DNA of 7,107 nucleotides from Clostridiales bacterium (GCA_004552515.1 SFOF01000111.1:1-7107); one strand, 5' to 3'; numbered from the stretch's first letter, positions 1 through 6,484 are shown. The notes: generated by a model not told the origin, from the letters alone. Made by a program: numbers and translations.

Positions 1-19
1 TTATCTGGGGACATTAGCC

Positions 20-62
20 AAAAAAGTCACAACCCCAACTTCGTATCAAAGTTAGGGTTGTG
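20..62 (-). terminator. Intrinsic terminator of the smpB-ssrA unit
   Basis: Read on the minus strand, 14-nt arms (62-49 and 41-28) form a hairpin with a 7-nt loop and a single T-G wobble pair. The hairpin is followed after two bases by a run of six T (25-20). It begins only 3 nt past the CCA end of the tmRNA gene, so it fits as the transcript end, with the mature 3' end made by trimming. Nothing else in the window ends in such a clear stem plus T-run. Confidence 0.93.
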
Positions 63-65
63 ATG

Positions 66-416
66 TGGTGGAGGTGTGGGGAGTCGCACCCCAGTCCGAA
101 AGTCAGACGACAGGAGCTTCTCCGAGCGCAGTCCACGTTTTAACATTCCCTCCGCCGCACCGCCATGGACGGCGTTACGGCTTCAGTAGCTTCATAAAGT
201 CCCGCCGATCTCAAAGCTTCGACCGGTTGGTTCCCTGCTTTTGCAGCGCCGGTGACCTACGCCGCAGGAGGCTTAGGGCCGACGTTCGCGGACTTAGGCC
301 GCGAAAGCTACGTTATCGTAGTTGTCAGTTAATTTTAATGTCCCGTTGTTGGGCGGTTCAGGGCCGCCGCTCGCTTATCCTGCCTTCCATACCCCCGTCG
401 AAACCAGTACACCCCC
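66..416 (-). ncRNA. ssrA: Transfer-messenger RNA (tmRNA, 10Sa RNA)
   Basis: tmRNA enters ribosomes stalled on mRNAs lacking a stop codon, bound to SmpB and EF-Tu. It acts first as alanyl-tRNA, then as a template for a degradation tag. The 5' end (from 416) and 3' end (to 66) pair as a 7-bp acceptor stem, G1-C72 through G7-C66. This includes the G3-U70 wobble (414 with 72) that alanyl-tRNA synthetase requires, followed by an encoded ACCA (69-66). The conserved GGTTTCGAC of the 5' tRNA-like part is at 406-398. The T arm has a 5-bp stem and 7-nt loop (about 94-78). An upstream pseudoknot is visible: GGCGG/CCGCC at 368-364 and 356-352, whose loop CCC (363-361) can pair with GGG (344-342). Length is 351 nt, normal for a one-piece tmRNA. 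It starts 6 nt after the smpB stop and I see no separate promoter, so it is probably cut from a joint transcript. The T loop is unusual (UGCGACU). Confidence 0.97.
294..326 (-). other. tmRNA tag reading frame, (A)DNYDNVAFAA
   Basis: This is the internal mRNA-like segment of the tmRNA. Ten codons from GAC (326-324) to a TAA stop (296-294) read DNYDNVAFAA. Alanine from the tmRNA itself precedes them, giving an 11-residue tag. The resume codon was chosen because the five bases before it, TAACT, keep the U at -5 and A at -4 seen before the resume codon of E. coli tmRNA; this choice is an inference. The hydrophobic end with final Ala-Ala is what ClpXP-type proteases recognise. The end is F-A-A where many bacteria have L-A-A. 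Confidence 0.88.
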
Positions 417-422
417 ATGATT

Positions 423-884
423 TCAGCCGCGGCCCGCGAACGTGCGCTCAATGTCGCGCTGCGCGTCCCGCCTGGCCATGTCGTCGCGCTTATCGTAGAG
501 CTTCTTTCCCCGGCACAGCGCGACCTGCGCCTTTACGCGGCCGCTCTTCAGATAGATTTCCAGCGGAATGATCGAAAAGCCCTTCTGCATGACGCTCTGC
601 TGCAGCTTGCGGATCTCCGCCTTGTGCATGAGTAGCCTCTTGGGCCGCAGCGGATCGGTGTTTGAAAAGCTGCCCTTCTCGTAGGGACTGACGTGCATAC
701 CGTACACGAACAGCTCGCCGTCCTTCACCACGGCGAAGCAGTCCTTCAGATTGCACTGGCCCAGCCGGATCGACTTGACCTCCGTGCCGTGCAGCTCAAT
801 GCCGGCCTCATACGTCTCCTCGATGAAATAGTCATGCCGCGCCTTGCGGTTCTGGGCAATGACCTTGACGCCCTCCTGCGGCAT
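423..884 (-). CDS. smpB: SsrA-binding protein SmpB
   Basis: SmpB is a small RNA-binding protein that holds the tRNA-like part of tmRNA and stands in for the missing codon-anticodon pairing in the ribosomal decoding site during trans-translation. The 153-residue product has the usual family length and order. An N-terminal KVIAQNRKARHDYFIEETYEAGI (residues 7-29) leads into the OB-fold with G-TEVKSIR (33-40). KDCFA, HVSPYEKGS and the P-RPKRLLMHK stretch (79-88) follow, then GKKLYDKR (126-133). A basic tail of R, D and K residues would fold as a helix in the mRNA channel. The ATG at 884 has AGAGGTGAG about 5-6 nt upstream, and the protein starts as family members do. It is the first gene of a unit with ssrA, with only 6 nt between its stop and the tmRNA 5' end. 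No truncation or missing motif is seen. Confidence 0.98.
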   Translation of the reverse strand: MPQEGVKVIAQNRKARHDYFIEETYEAGIELHGTEVKSIRLGQCNLKDCFAVVKDGELFVYGMHVSPYEKGSFSNTDPLRPKRLLMHKAEIRKLQQSVMQKGFSIIPLEIYLKSGRVKAQVALCRGKKLYDKRDDMARRDAQRDIERTFAGRG

Positions 885-915
885 ACCATCTCACCTCTCG
901 CCCTTCATGTCCGCT

Positions 916-931
916 CTATCCGATAGATCGG
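916..931. promoter_or_regulatory. Overlapping small palindromes at the smpB transcript start
   Basis: Two overlapping inverted repeats, CTATC-C-GATAG (916-926) and CCGAT-AG-ATCGG (920-931), lie just downstream of the expected start point (about 933) of the smpB promoter. They could form a short 5'-leader hairpin or bind a repressor. Arms are only 5 bp, so chance is possible. Confidence 0.25.
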
Positions 932-939
932 CATTTCAT

Positions 940-968
940 AGTATACCACGCCCCGCGCGATTTGTCCA
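940..968 (-). promoter_or_regulatory. Sigma-70-type promoter for smpB-ssrA
   Basis: On the minus strand, TGGACA (968-963) and TATACT (945-940) are separated by exactly 17 bp, one mismatch each from TTGACA and TATAAT. The predicted start is near 933, giving a leader of about 48 nt before the smpB ATG. An AT-rich patch at 987-1003 lies about 20 bp upstream of the -35 box and might help weakly as an UP-like element. Confidence 0.85.
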
Positions 969-1394
969 GCGTTTTTTCGCGCGCCGCAATAAATTTTATG
1001 ATTCGCTGAACGAATCCCCCCAGGAGACGCGGCGCTCGACTCTCCGCCCCGGCCCCGTCAACGAAAGCCGCCCCCGGCAGGCCTCCCGCGATTCCGGCAT
1101 AGCGGGCGCGATTCGGGGACGCCGCATCCGTTCCAAACAGAGCCGCCGCAATAGCCGGCCGGGACGTTTTGCACCTCAAGCCCTCCGGCCTGAAAATTCC
1201 GCCAAGCCACGCCGCTTTACGCGCAGCCCGCTCAAGCCCAATTCGAATGGGGATGCGCCCCCGCCCGCGCTTTACGACCCATCCTCCCCCAGCCGCGCCC
1301 AATCGCCGTTTCTGACGCGCCGCCGCAAAGGGAGCGCCGCGCCCGCAGCCCGCTCAAGCCCAATTCGAGCGGGGATGCGCCCCCGCCCGCGCTC
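969..1394. other. Gene-poor gap between the accessory gene and the smpB promoter
   Basis: No convincing gene lies here. Open frames exist on both strands, but their translations are Arg/Pro/Ala-rich, have no domain pattern and no good ribosome binding site, as expected of chance frames in GC-rich DNA. The gap holds the two 50-bp repeat copies listed separately and a small hairpin GATTCG-CTGAA-CGAATC (1000-1016) followed on the minus strand by an AT-rich stretch. That hairpin could be a weak terminator for transcripts coming from the exporter operon, but it lacks a real T-run. Confidence 0.6.
1222..1274. repeat. 50-bp direct repeat, distal copy
   Basis: Bases 1222-1271 match 1344-1393 at 48 of 50 positions, offset by 122 bp. 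Matching continues through a TTA (1272-1274, TAA on the minus strand) after a 1-base gap. In this copy the internal hairpin arms are damaged: GAATGGG stands where the other copy has GAGCGGG. Confidence 0.9.
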
Positions 1395-1397
1395 TTA
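1344..1397. repeat. 50-bp direct repeat, copy abutting the accessory gene stop
   Basis: This copy (1344-1393) is followed by the real TAA stop (1397-1395, minus strand) of the accessory gene. It contains a perfect 7-bp hairpin, CCCGCTC (1349-1355) with GAGCGGG (1367-1373), and an 11-nt loop. The hairpin lies about 20-45 nt past the stop on the transcript but has no T-run, so it may stabilise the 3' end and is not a classic terminator. Confidence 0.9.
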
Positions 1398-2681
1398 CAG
1401 CCTGTCCTCTTCCAGGCGGTGGATTTTCCGCACCAGCAGCGCCGACGTGACGATCAGCGCCGCCAGCAGCAGCGCGCAGCCGCCGCCCAGCCCCCAGACC
1501 AGCGGCGAAAGCATCTTCTCTTCCCCCGCGCCGCCCGAGGCCGTGTCCTCCGCGCTCTTCACCGGCTTCGGCTCGACGGCCAGCTCGACCGGCAGCTCAT
1601 AGCCGCTCTCGTTGCCCCATGCGTCCTCGCCCGTCACGCGGAGAACGCCCGTATATGTCCCCGCCTCGCCGTCTGCCGCAAACGACAGCCGCGCCTGCGC
1701 CGATTCGCCGGACGCAATCGTGCCCACCAGCACGCTCTGCCGCTCGCACAGGCCGGGCAGCGTCAGCGTCGCCAGCACGTTGCGCAGCTCGCCGCGCCCC
1801 ATGTTCATCAGCGGCAGCGTCAGCGCCGCCGTATCGCCCGCCACCACGCTGGCCGCCGCCTGCATCGCGCCATGCCCCAGCCGGATCTCCTGCGTCACCG
1901 GCAGCGCATACGTCTCCGTCCAGCCCATGTCCTCGCCCAGCGCCGTCCATGTCAGCGTCAGGTTCAGCGCGTGCGCCTTCACCGCCGCGTCCGGCTGCAC
2001 GCTCAGCGGATACGCCGCCGCCGCGCGCTCGCCCGGCATGAGCGACCCGAGGCGCAGCTTATCGCTCCCCGCGTTCAGGATCTCGCCGCTCGCGTCGGAA
2101 ACGGTCAGCAGAATATCGCGCATTTCGGCGTAGGGATCGGTATTGACCAGCGTGGCGGTCAGCGCACCGTCCTCGCCCACGCGCAGATCGGCGCTCACGC
2201 CTTCAAGCGAGGGCCGCATCGCCGCGCCGCTCGATTTGCCGTCCCGCACGCGCAGCACGACCGGAAAGCTGGCCGTCACCGCCGCGCCGTCCGCATCTTT
2301 GCCGGTCACGCACACCGTGGCGGCGTAATCGCCGTTGATGCGCCCGCTGAGCAGGCGCGCGCTCAGCCGCACGGCGTAAAGCCCGTTCTGATCGGGCAGC
2401 ACGTCGATTTTCGCGCCCTCGCCCCGCAGCGGCGAGACCGTTTCGTCGTCCACCGTGAGCGTCGCCGTGATCTTCCCGGCCGCGCTGTCGCTGCGCAGCG
2501 GCAGGCAGACGGTCATCGTCTCGCCGTCGCTCGTCGGCTCGTAGCCGCGCGCCCACGGCAGATAGTTCATGCCCGCGATGGTGGCGTTTTCGTCCAGCGT
2601 AAAACCGCCCTCGGCCAGCGCAGGCGCGCACAGCGCCAGCAGAGCCATGAGAATCAGCAGCAGTCTGAAGCGTTTTTTCAT
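1395..2681 (-). CDS. Secreted, membrane-anchored Ig-like (CARDB/COG1361-type) protein of ABC exporter operon
   Basis: The 428-residue product has a signal peptide (KKR-FR, hydrophobic 7-19, cleavage likely after APALA at 23). A Thr/Ala/Val-rich beta-type ectodomain (about 24-390) follows, then one membrane segment (about 392-417) and a short charged cytoplasmic tail ending HRLEEDRL. The ectodomain appears to hold two or three Ig-like modules: residues 27-147, 155-267 and 270-370. The later ones have the pattern N-x-G-x-x-x-L-x-N-V ... G-x-I-x-x-G-E ... G-x-Y seen in CARDB/NEW3-like domains. The start is the ATG at 2681, with AGAGGA about 7 nt upstream and the signal peptide beginning there. 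The frame stays open to 3026, but that extension is basic, repeat-containing and unlike protein. Lying after the permease gene, it probably works outside the cell with the exporter. The substrate is unknown and the family call rests on pattern only. Confidence 0.85.
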   Translation of the reverse strand: MKKRFRLLLILMALLALCAPALAEGGFTLDENATIAGMNYLPWARGYEPTSDGETMTVCLPLRSDSAAGKITATLTVDDETVSPLRGEGAKIDVLPDQNGLYAVRLSARLLSGRINGDYAATVCVTGKDADGAAVTASFPVVLRVRDGKSSGAAMRPSLEGVSADLRVGEDGALTATLVNTDPYAEMRDILLTVSDASGEILNAGSDKLRLGSLMPGERAAAAYPLSVQPDAAVKAHALNLTLTWTALGEDMGWTETYALPVTQEIRLGHGAMQAAASVVAGDTAALTLPLMNMGRGELRNVLATLTLPGLCERQSVLVGTIASGESAQARLSFAADGEAGTYTGVLRVTGEDAWGNESGYELPVELAVEPKPVKSAEDTASGGAGEEKMLSPLVWGLGGGCALLLAALIVTSALLVRKIHRLEEDRL

Positions 2682-2856
2682 AATCGATCCTCTCCCCAAA
2701 ACATGGTTCTTTTCCTGCAATTTCAGAGTGTAGGCCGGTTGGAAGCGACACGGAAGCAGGCGCGTTTTCGCCGGCTCGGGAACATCCCCCGCCATCAAAA
2801 GCCCGCGAAACGACTTGCCAGCCCCCTCGAGATGCGCGCGGTATCCCTCTCGCGCC

Positions 2857-2883
2857 GTCCGGCTCATGCGCGGCTGCATGAAA
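2857..2883. repeat. Hairpin repeat, copy 1
   Basis: This 27-nt unit matches 2926-2952 with two mismatches, at an offset of 69 bp. Its core is a perfect inverted repeat, TCATGC (2864-2869) and GCATGA (2876-2881), with a 6-nt spacer. It can form an RNA hairpin on either strand or serve as a dyad binding site. Confidence 0.85.
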
Positions 2884-2925
2884 TCCCCCAACGATAACCG
2901 GCAGATTTGAGCCGATCGCGGTTTT

Positions 2926-2952
2926 GTCCAGCTCATGCGCGGCGGCATGAAA
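2926..2952. repeat. Hairpin repeat, copy 2, with extra outer stem
   Basis: This is the second copy of the 27-nt unit, with core TCATGC (2933-2938) and GCATGA (2945-2950). It also has an outer pair GCGGTT (2918-2923) with AACCGC (2951-2956), making a longer two-part stem that copy 1 lacks. It lies 50-75 nt after the permease stop on the transcript. Confidence 0.85.
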
Positions 2953-3000
2953 CCGCCCGCGAGGGCTTTGCGGGACGCGCCGCCGAGCCGCTCTCCCCCT

Positions 3001-5766
3001 TTACATCTCCCGAATATTCTCGACAATGCTGCGCGAGATCGTCTCCCGGATGCGTGAACGCAGCGCCAGCATACAGGCGGCGTAGCACAGCGCGGAAAAG
3101 CCCAGCACGCAGGCCGGCGCGGCGATGCGCATCCACCAGGCGCGCCCGTAATAGGAGGTCAGCAGCGCGATCATGCACGCAAGCCCGACGAGCAGCCCCA
3201 GAGCGATGCTCAAAAGAATCTGCATCCGATAGCAGCCCGCGACGGTTTTCGCGTCCGCGCCGACCGCCCGCAGCGTGCCGATCATGCGCGCGTCCGAGCG
3301 GATGCGCCGCGTCACGCCGCCGGTAATCATGCTCACCGCCACGGCGAAGAACAGCAGCGCCACGCTGAGGAGCGCCGTCATCACCATGGCGTTCTGCTGC
3401 CGGGCTGCACGCGCTGTCTGCAGCTCGTCATAAAAGCTCATATTGTCGGCGCGGCGCAGTATGCTCTCAACACTTTCAGAGAGCGCCTGCTCCTCCTCGG
3501 CGCTCATAGCGCCTTCGGTGTAAATATCCAGACTGTCCACACGATCCATTGAAAAGCCCATGGCGTTCAGCCCGCGCCGCGTGGTGAACAGCGTAACCGC
3601 ACTATCCATGCCATACAGGCTCGTCGTGTTGTTCAGCACAGCGCCGATTGTCACGGCCGCGCGGCGCTCCTCAAGCCCTGCATAAAAGCCCTCCGCGCTC
3701 TGCGCTGTAAAGTCCGCTTCCGGCCCTGTGAGCAGCATCAGTTCGAGCGTCTCACCGGCGCTGAAATCGCCGTCGTTGTGCGCGATCAGCGTCGCCCCCT
3801 GAAACGGCTTATTGCTCATGCGCGCGCCGATGACCTTCCCATTTTTCGTTTCAATGCGCACATAGCGGTCGGGCGCGCAGAGCAGCACCTGCTCGCCGCG
3901 GTTGATCGCGTCCAGATCGATCGCTCCTTCTGCAACGTCGGAAGCATAGCTGCGCAGCGCCTCATCATCCAGCACCATAAGCCCCAGCGGCACGAGCGCC
4001 TCTCCCGCTTCAGCGCCGGTTTCGCGGCGAACGCGCTCGTTGGTTTCAGCCGCCTCCCGCCGAATCTCAATCATCCCTTCATCGCTGGTGTCGAGATAGT
4101 CATAGAGCTGCGCATCGTCCTGCGTATGCGCGCGCCGCAGCAGCTCCTCCTCGCTCAGAAGATAGCTGTATGTGTACAGATCGGCGTTCGTGAGGTAGCT
4201 CGGCGCGCTGTCCGTTATCCAGCAGACATTGGCCGCACTCCTTTCCCGCGCTTTTTTGACGCCGGGGAGCGCTTCAATCTGCGCAATATCACCGGCGCTG
4301 AGCGCGCGCTCGGGCAGCATGGTGTAATAGCTGTTGGTAGTGGCGTAGTCCATATAGAAATACGCGCTGAAGGCCGCGTTCGAGCGGATGACCTGATCGC
4401 TCATCTGGCTGAACAGGCTGAGCGCGCTGAGCATACAAACGAGCATCAGGCCGGTCAGCGCGCCCGCGCCCAGCGGCCTGAGCGGATGCAGCCGGTTCTG
4501 CCGCCATGCGATCAGACGCGCGGGCTTATAGCTGCTTCGGCTCTTCACGCGGCCCATGCGCCGCAAGAGCGCCGTATCGCGCAGCACGCCCATGGGCAGA
4601 GTCCGGGACGCGCGCCGCAGCGGCACAAACGCCGAGATGACAATGCACGCCACCGACATGAGCGCGATGGGCACAAGGATCACCGGCTGAATATCGAACG
4701 CAATCAGGCTTGGAAACGCGCGGCTCATCCCCCACACGGCCAGACAGGCGCAGGCCAGCGACACGGGCGCCATGACCAACGCGACGAGCCACGCCTCCCG
4801 CCCGAATATACGGCGAATCTGCCGCCTGGTGGCTCCGACGGCGCGCAGCATACCGATCTCCTTGGTCTTGCGCGCGAGCTGGCCCTCCATCGCGCCGGCG
4901 ATGCCCACGCAGCAGGCCAGCAGCAGCGAGCCGCCTAGGAGCGCCAGCATGGTAAACAGCGTTGTTACCTCTTCATCCGAAAAGCCATCGTTCCACGAGA
5001 AGAACCCGCCGCTGACAGTCAGCCTGCCGAAATCGGTCAGGCCGATCAGGAGCGGCGCTGTCAGATGGCCGTCCTCATCGAAATTGCGTGCCAGCGCCTT
5101 TTCGAGCGACACGCCTCTTTTGAGCGTCATGACGCGCTGCGTGACGACGCGCCCGCTGGCGAACGGCGCTTCCTCCTGAGAAACCAGCGCCGAGGGCAGC
5201 GTGCAAAAACGTGTCTCTGAGAAATAAGCGACGCTGTCCCAGTCGAAGCGCGACGTCTGCTCGGCCAGCACGCCGGTGAGCGTATACGTCCGCGTTTCAC
5301 TCAGGCCGTCGATGGGCGTGACGGTCAGCTCGAACGACTCGCCGATTTCTGCCGCTATGCTCAGATGATCGAGGAAGCTCTTTTCGGCGGCCATCTCCCC
5401 CGCCTTTTCGGGCGCGCGGCCGCTCGCATAGCGCCGATCCATGATGGAAGCGGCGGCTTCGTCATAGGAGCCTATGTACAGGCCGCCCGCCTGCGCCGTC
5501 ATGGCGATGTGCCCCAGCCGGTCGAAGCTGCCCTCGTCCATAATGTCAGCGTCGCTGTATTCATCCGCGTCGAAGTAGAACGCGTCGGCCTGACCCATGC
5601 GCGCGCGCACGCCCTGCACGGCGGCCACATACACGCCCCAAGCACACTGGCAGAGCGTGGCGATGAAGAATATCGAGAGGAATATGCCCGCGGCCATGGC
5701 GCGATAGCCGCGCTGATCGGCGCGCAGGCCGGCGGCGGCAATGCGGTTGACACTCAGGCGTTTCAT
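3001..5766 (-). CDS. FtsX-type ABC exporter permease with two FtsX lobes
   Basis: This is an integral membrane protein of 921 residues, the partner of the ATPase encoded just upstream. About eight membrane segments can be seen, near residues 24-48, 268-291, 325-346, 358-382, 433-453, 792-816, 849-870 and 880-902. They form two repeated 4-segment lobes. After the second segment of each lobe comes the FtsX-family cytoplasmic motif: KEIGMLRAVGATRRQI (302-317) and, in the second lobe, RMIGTLRAVGADAKTV (827-842). Two extracytoplasmic domains lie between segments 1 and 2 of each lobe, about 220 residues (49-267) and about 340 residues (454-791). This fits the fused duplicated-FtsX permeases of MacB/LolCDE-like mechanotransmission exporters. 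The ATG (5766) overlaps the TGA of the ATPase gene by 4 bp, behind GGGGTGAG, so coupled translation is expected. The substrate (peptide, lipid or antibiotic) cannot be told. Confidence 0.93.
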   Translation of the reverse strand: MKRLSVNRIAAAGLRADQRGYRAMAAGIFLSIFFIATLCQCAWGVYVAAVQGVRARMGQADAFYFDADEYSDADIMDEGSFDRLGHIAMTAQAGGLYIGSYDEAAASIMDRRYASGRAPEKAGEMAAEKSFLDHLSIAAEIGESFELTVTPIDGLSETRTYTLTGVLAEQTSRFDWDSVAYFSETRFCTLPSALVSQEEAPFASGRVVTQRVMTLKRGVSLEKALARNFDEDGHLTAPLLIGLTDFGRLTVSGGFFSWNDGFSDEEVTTLFTMLALLGGSLLLACCVGIAGAMEGQLARKTKEIGMLRAVGATRRQIRRIFGREAWLVALVMAPVSLACACLAVWGMSRAFPSLIAFDIQPVILVPIALMSVACIVISAFVPLRRASRTLPMGVLRDTALLRRMGRVKSRSSYKPARLIAWRQNRLHPLRPLGAGALTGLMLVCMLSALSLFSQMSDQVIRSNAAFSAYFYMDYATTNSYYTMLPERALSAGDIAQIEALPGVKKARERSAANVCWITDSAPSYLTNADLYTYSYLLSEEELLRRAHTQDDAQLYDYLDTSDEGMIEIRREAAETNERVRRETGAEAGEALVPLGLMVLDDEALRSYASDVAEGAIDLDAINRGEQVLLCAPDRYVRIETKNGKVIGARMSNKPFQGATLIAHNDGDFSAGETLELMLLTGPEADFTAQSAEGFYAGLEERRAAVTIGAVLNNTTSLYGMDSAVTLFTTRRGLNAMGFSMDRVDSLDIYTEGAMSAEEEQALSESVESILRRADNMSFYDELQTARAARQQNAMVMTALLSVALLFFAVAVSMITGGVTRRIRSDARMIGTLRAVGADAKTVAGCYRMQILLSIALGLLVGLACMIALLTSYYGRAWWMRIAAPACVLGFSALCYAACMLALRSRIRETISRSIVENIREM

Positions 5767-6449
5767 GCTTCGCTCACCCCGCTGTCCCGCGCGACAATGC
5801 CGTCGCGCAGCTCGATGATGCGGCCGGCCTGCTCGGCGACCGACTGATCGTGCGTCACGAGCACGAGCGTGATGCCCAGCTCATAGCCGAGCCGCTTAAG
5901 CAGCGCGAGCACCTCGCGGCCCGATTTGCCGTCGAGGTTGCCGGTCGGCTCGTCGGCGAAGAGGATCGAGGGCTTGTTGGCCAGCGCGCGGGCGATGCAG
6001 ACGCGCTGCTGCTGGCCGCCGGACATTGCGCCCGGCAGATGCGAGAGCCGATCGCCGATGCCGAGGATCTCGATAATGCCGTCCAGATAGCTCTGGTCAC
6101 ACTTTCTGTGATCGAGCATGACGGGCAGCAGGATATTTTCCCACGCGGTCAGCTCGCGCACGAGGTTATAGCTCTGGAACACGAAGCCGAAGCGGCGGCG
6201 GCGCAGCACGGAGAGCTGGTTATCGCGGTATTTATAGAGCTCCTCGTCCTGATAGTAGACCTTGCCGGACGTGGGGGTATCCAGCCCGCCAAGCAGGTGC
6301 AGCAGCGTCGATTTGCCCGAGCCGCTGGGGCCGGTGATGGCGGTGAACGCGCCCTTTTCGAAGGCGAGCGTCACGCCGTCCAGCGCGGCGACCCGGCCCT
6401 CGCCCGCGTTATAGATTTTGCTCAGCTGTTCGCATCGGATGATGTCCAC
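5763..6449 (-). CDS. ABC exporter ATPase, MacB/LolD family
   Basis: This is a cytoplasmic ATP-binding subunit powering the FtsX-type permease encoded next. The product is 228 residues from the GTG start. All motifs are intact: A-loop Tyr13, Walker A GPSGSGKST (40-48), Q-loop Gln92 in FVFQSYNLV, signature MSGGQQQR (142-149), Walker B ILFADE (162-167, catalytic Glu167), D-loop GNLD (170-173) and switch His200 in LVTHD. Q-SYNLV after the Q-loop and DEPTGNLD are typical of the LolD/MacB/FtsE branch. A longer frame begins at ATG 6470, but GGAAGGAG (6467-6460) lies inside it, 10 nt before an in-frame GTG at 6449. The promoter start point would also leave almost no leader for the ATG. I therefore prefer GTG. 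The stop overlaps the permease ATG as ATGA. Confidence 0.95.
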   Translation of the reverse strand: MDIIRCEQLSKIYNAGEGRVAALDGVTLAFEKGAFTAITGPSGSGKSTLLHLLGGLDTPTSGKVYYQDEELYKYRDNQLSVLRRRRFGFVFQSYNLVRELTAWENILLPVMLDHRKCDQSYLDGIIEILGIGDRLSHLPGAMSGGQQQRVCIARALANKPSILFADEPTGNLDGKSGREVLALLKRLGYELGITLVLVTHDQSVAEQAGRIIELRDGIVARDSGVSEA

Positions 6450-6459
6450 AAGATGCACG

Positions 6460-6467
6460 CTCCTTCC
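6460..6467 (-). promoter_or_regulatory. Ribosome binding site deciding the ATPase start
   Basis: GGAAGGAG on the minus strand lies 10 nt before GTG 6449. It overlaps codons 2-4 of the alternative ATG frame starting at 6470, so it can serve only a start downstream of it. The GTG at 6458 is too close (1 nt). Confidence 0.75.
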
Positions 6468-6484
6468 CATCTGTTCATGCTTCT

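Larger units (their letters stand above)
2682..3000. other. 319-bp gap between permease and accessory genes
   Basis: The gap is unusually long for neighbours in an operon. It holds two hairpin-forming repeat copies, listed separately. A weak inverted repeat CCCGC/GCGGG (2956-2960, 2970-2974) lies just past the permease stop. The ribosome binding site of the accessory gene is at about 2688-2693. I see no T-run terminator and no strong promoter, so read-through from the permease gene is likely but not certain. The frame continuing upstream of 2681 is open by chance. Confidence 0.6.

Noticed and set aside
65..571. 168-codon open frame on the plus strand
   Set aside because: It runs antisense through the tmRNA gene and the end of smpB, both certain, and its translation is not protein-like.
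916..1302. 128-codon open frame on the minus strand between the accessory gene and smpB
   Set aside because: It runs through a repeat copy and the smpB promoter, has a Gly/Arg/Ala-rich product, and lacks a clear ribosome binding site.
1222..1393. Start of a CRISPR array
   Set aside because: There are only two 50-bp copies with one 72-bp interval, no further units and no cas genes in the window.
2727..2755. Possible promoter before the accessory gene (TTCCGT, 17 bp, TACACT)
   Set aside because: The -35 box matches consensus at too few positions. The -10 box is moderate only, so it was not listed as a feature.
1419..2897. 492-codon open frame on the plus strand
   Set aside because: It lies antisense to the accessory gene, and its product is Arg/Gln/His-rich without domains. 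It is open because the GC-rich codon bias of the true gene leaves few stops opposite it.
2682..3026. N-terminal extension of the accessory protein to ATG 3026
   Set aside because: It would overlap the permease gene and put 115 basic residues before a perfect signal peptide, which has its own ATG and ribosome binding site. The repeats inside it are better explained as hairpins.
3778..4938. 386-codon open frame on the plus strand
   Set aside because: It is antisense to the FtsX-type permease, which has membrane segments and family motifs. The plus-strand product is low-complexity Arg/His/Ala sequence.
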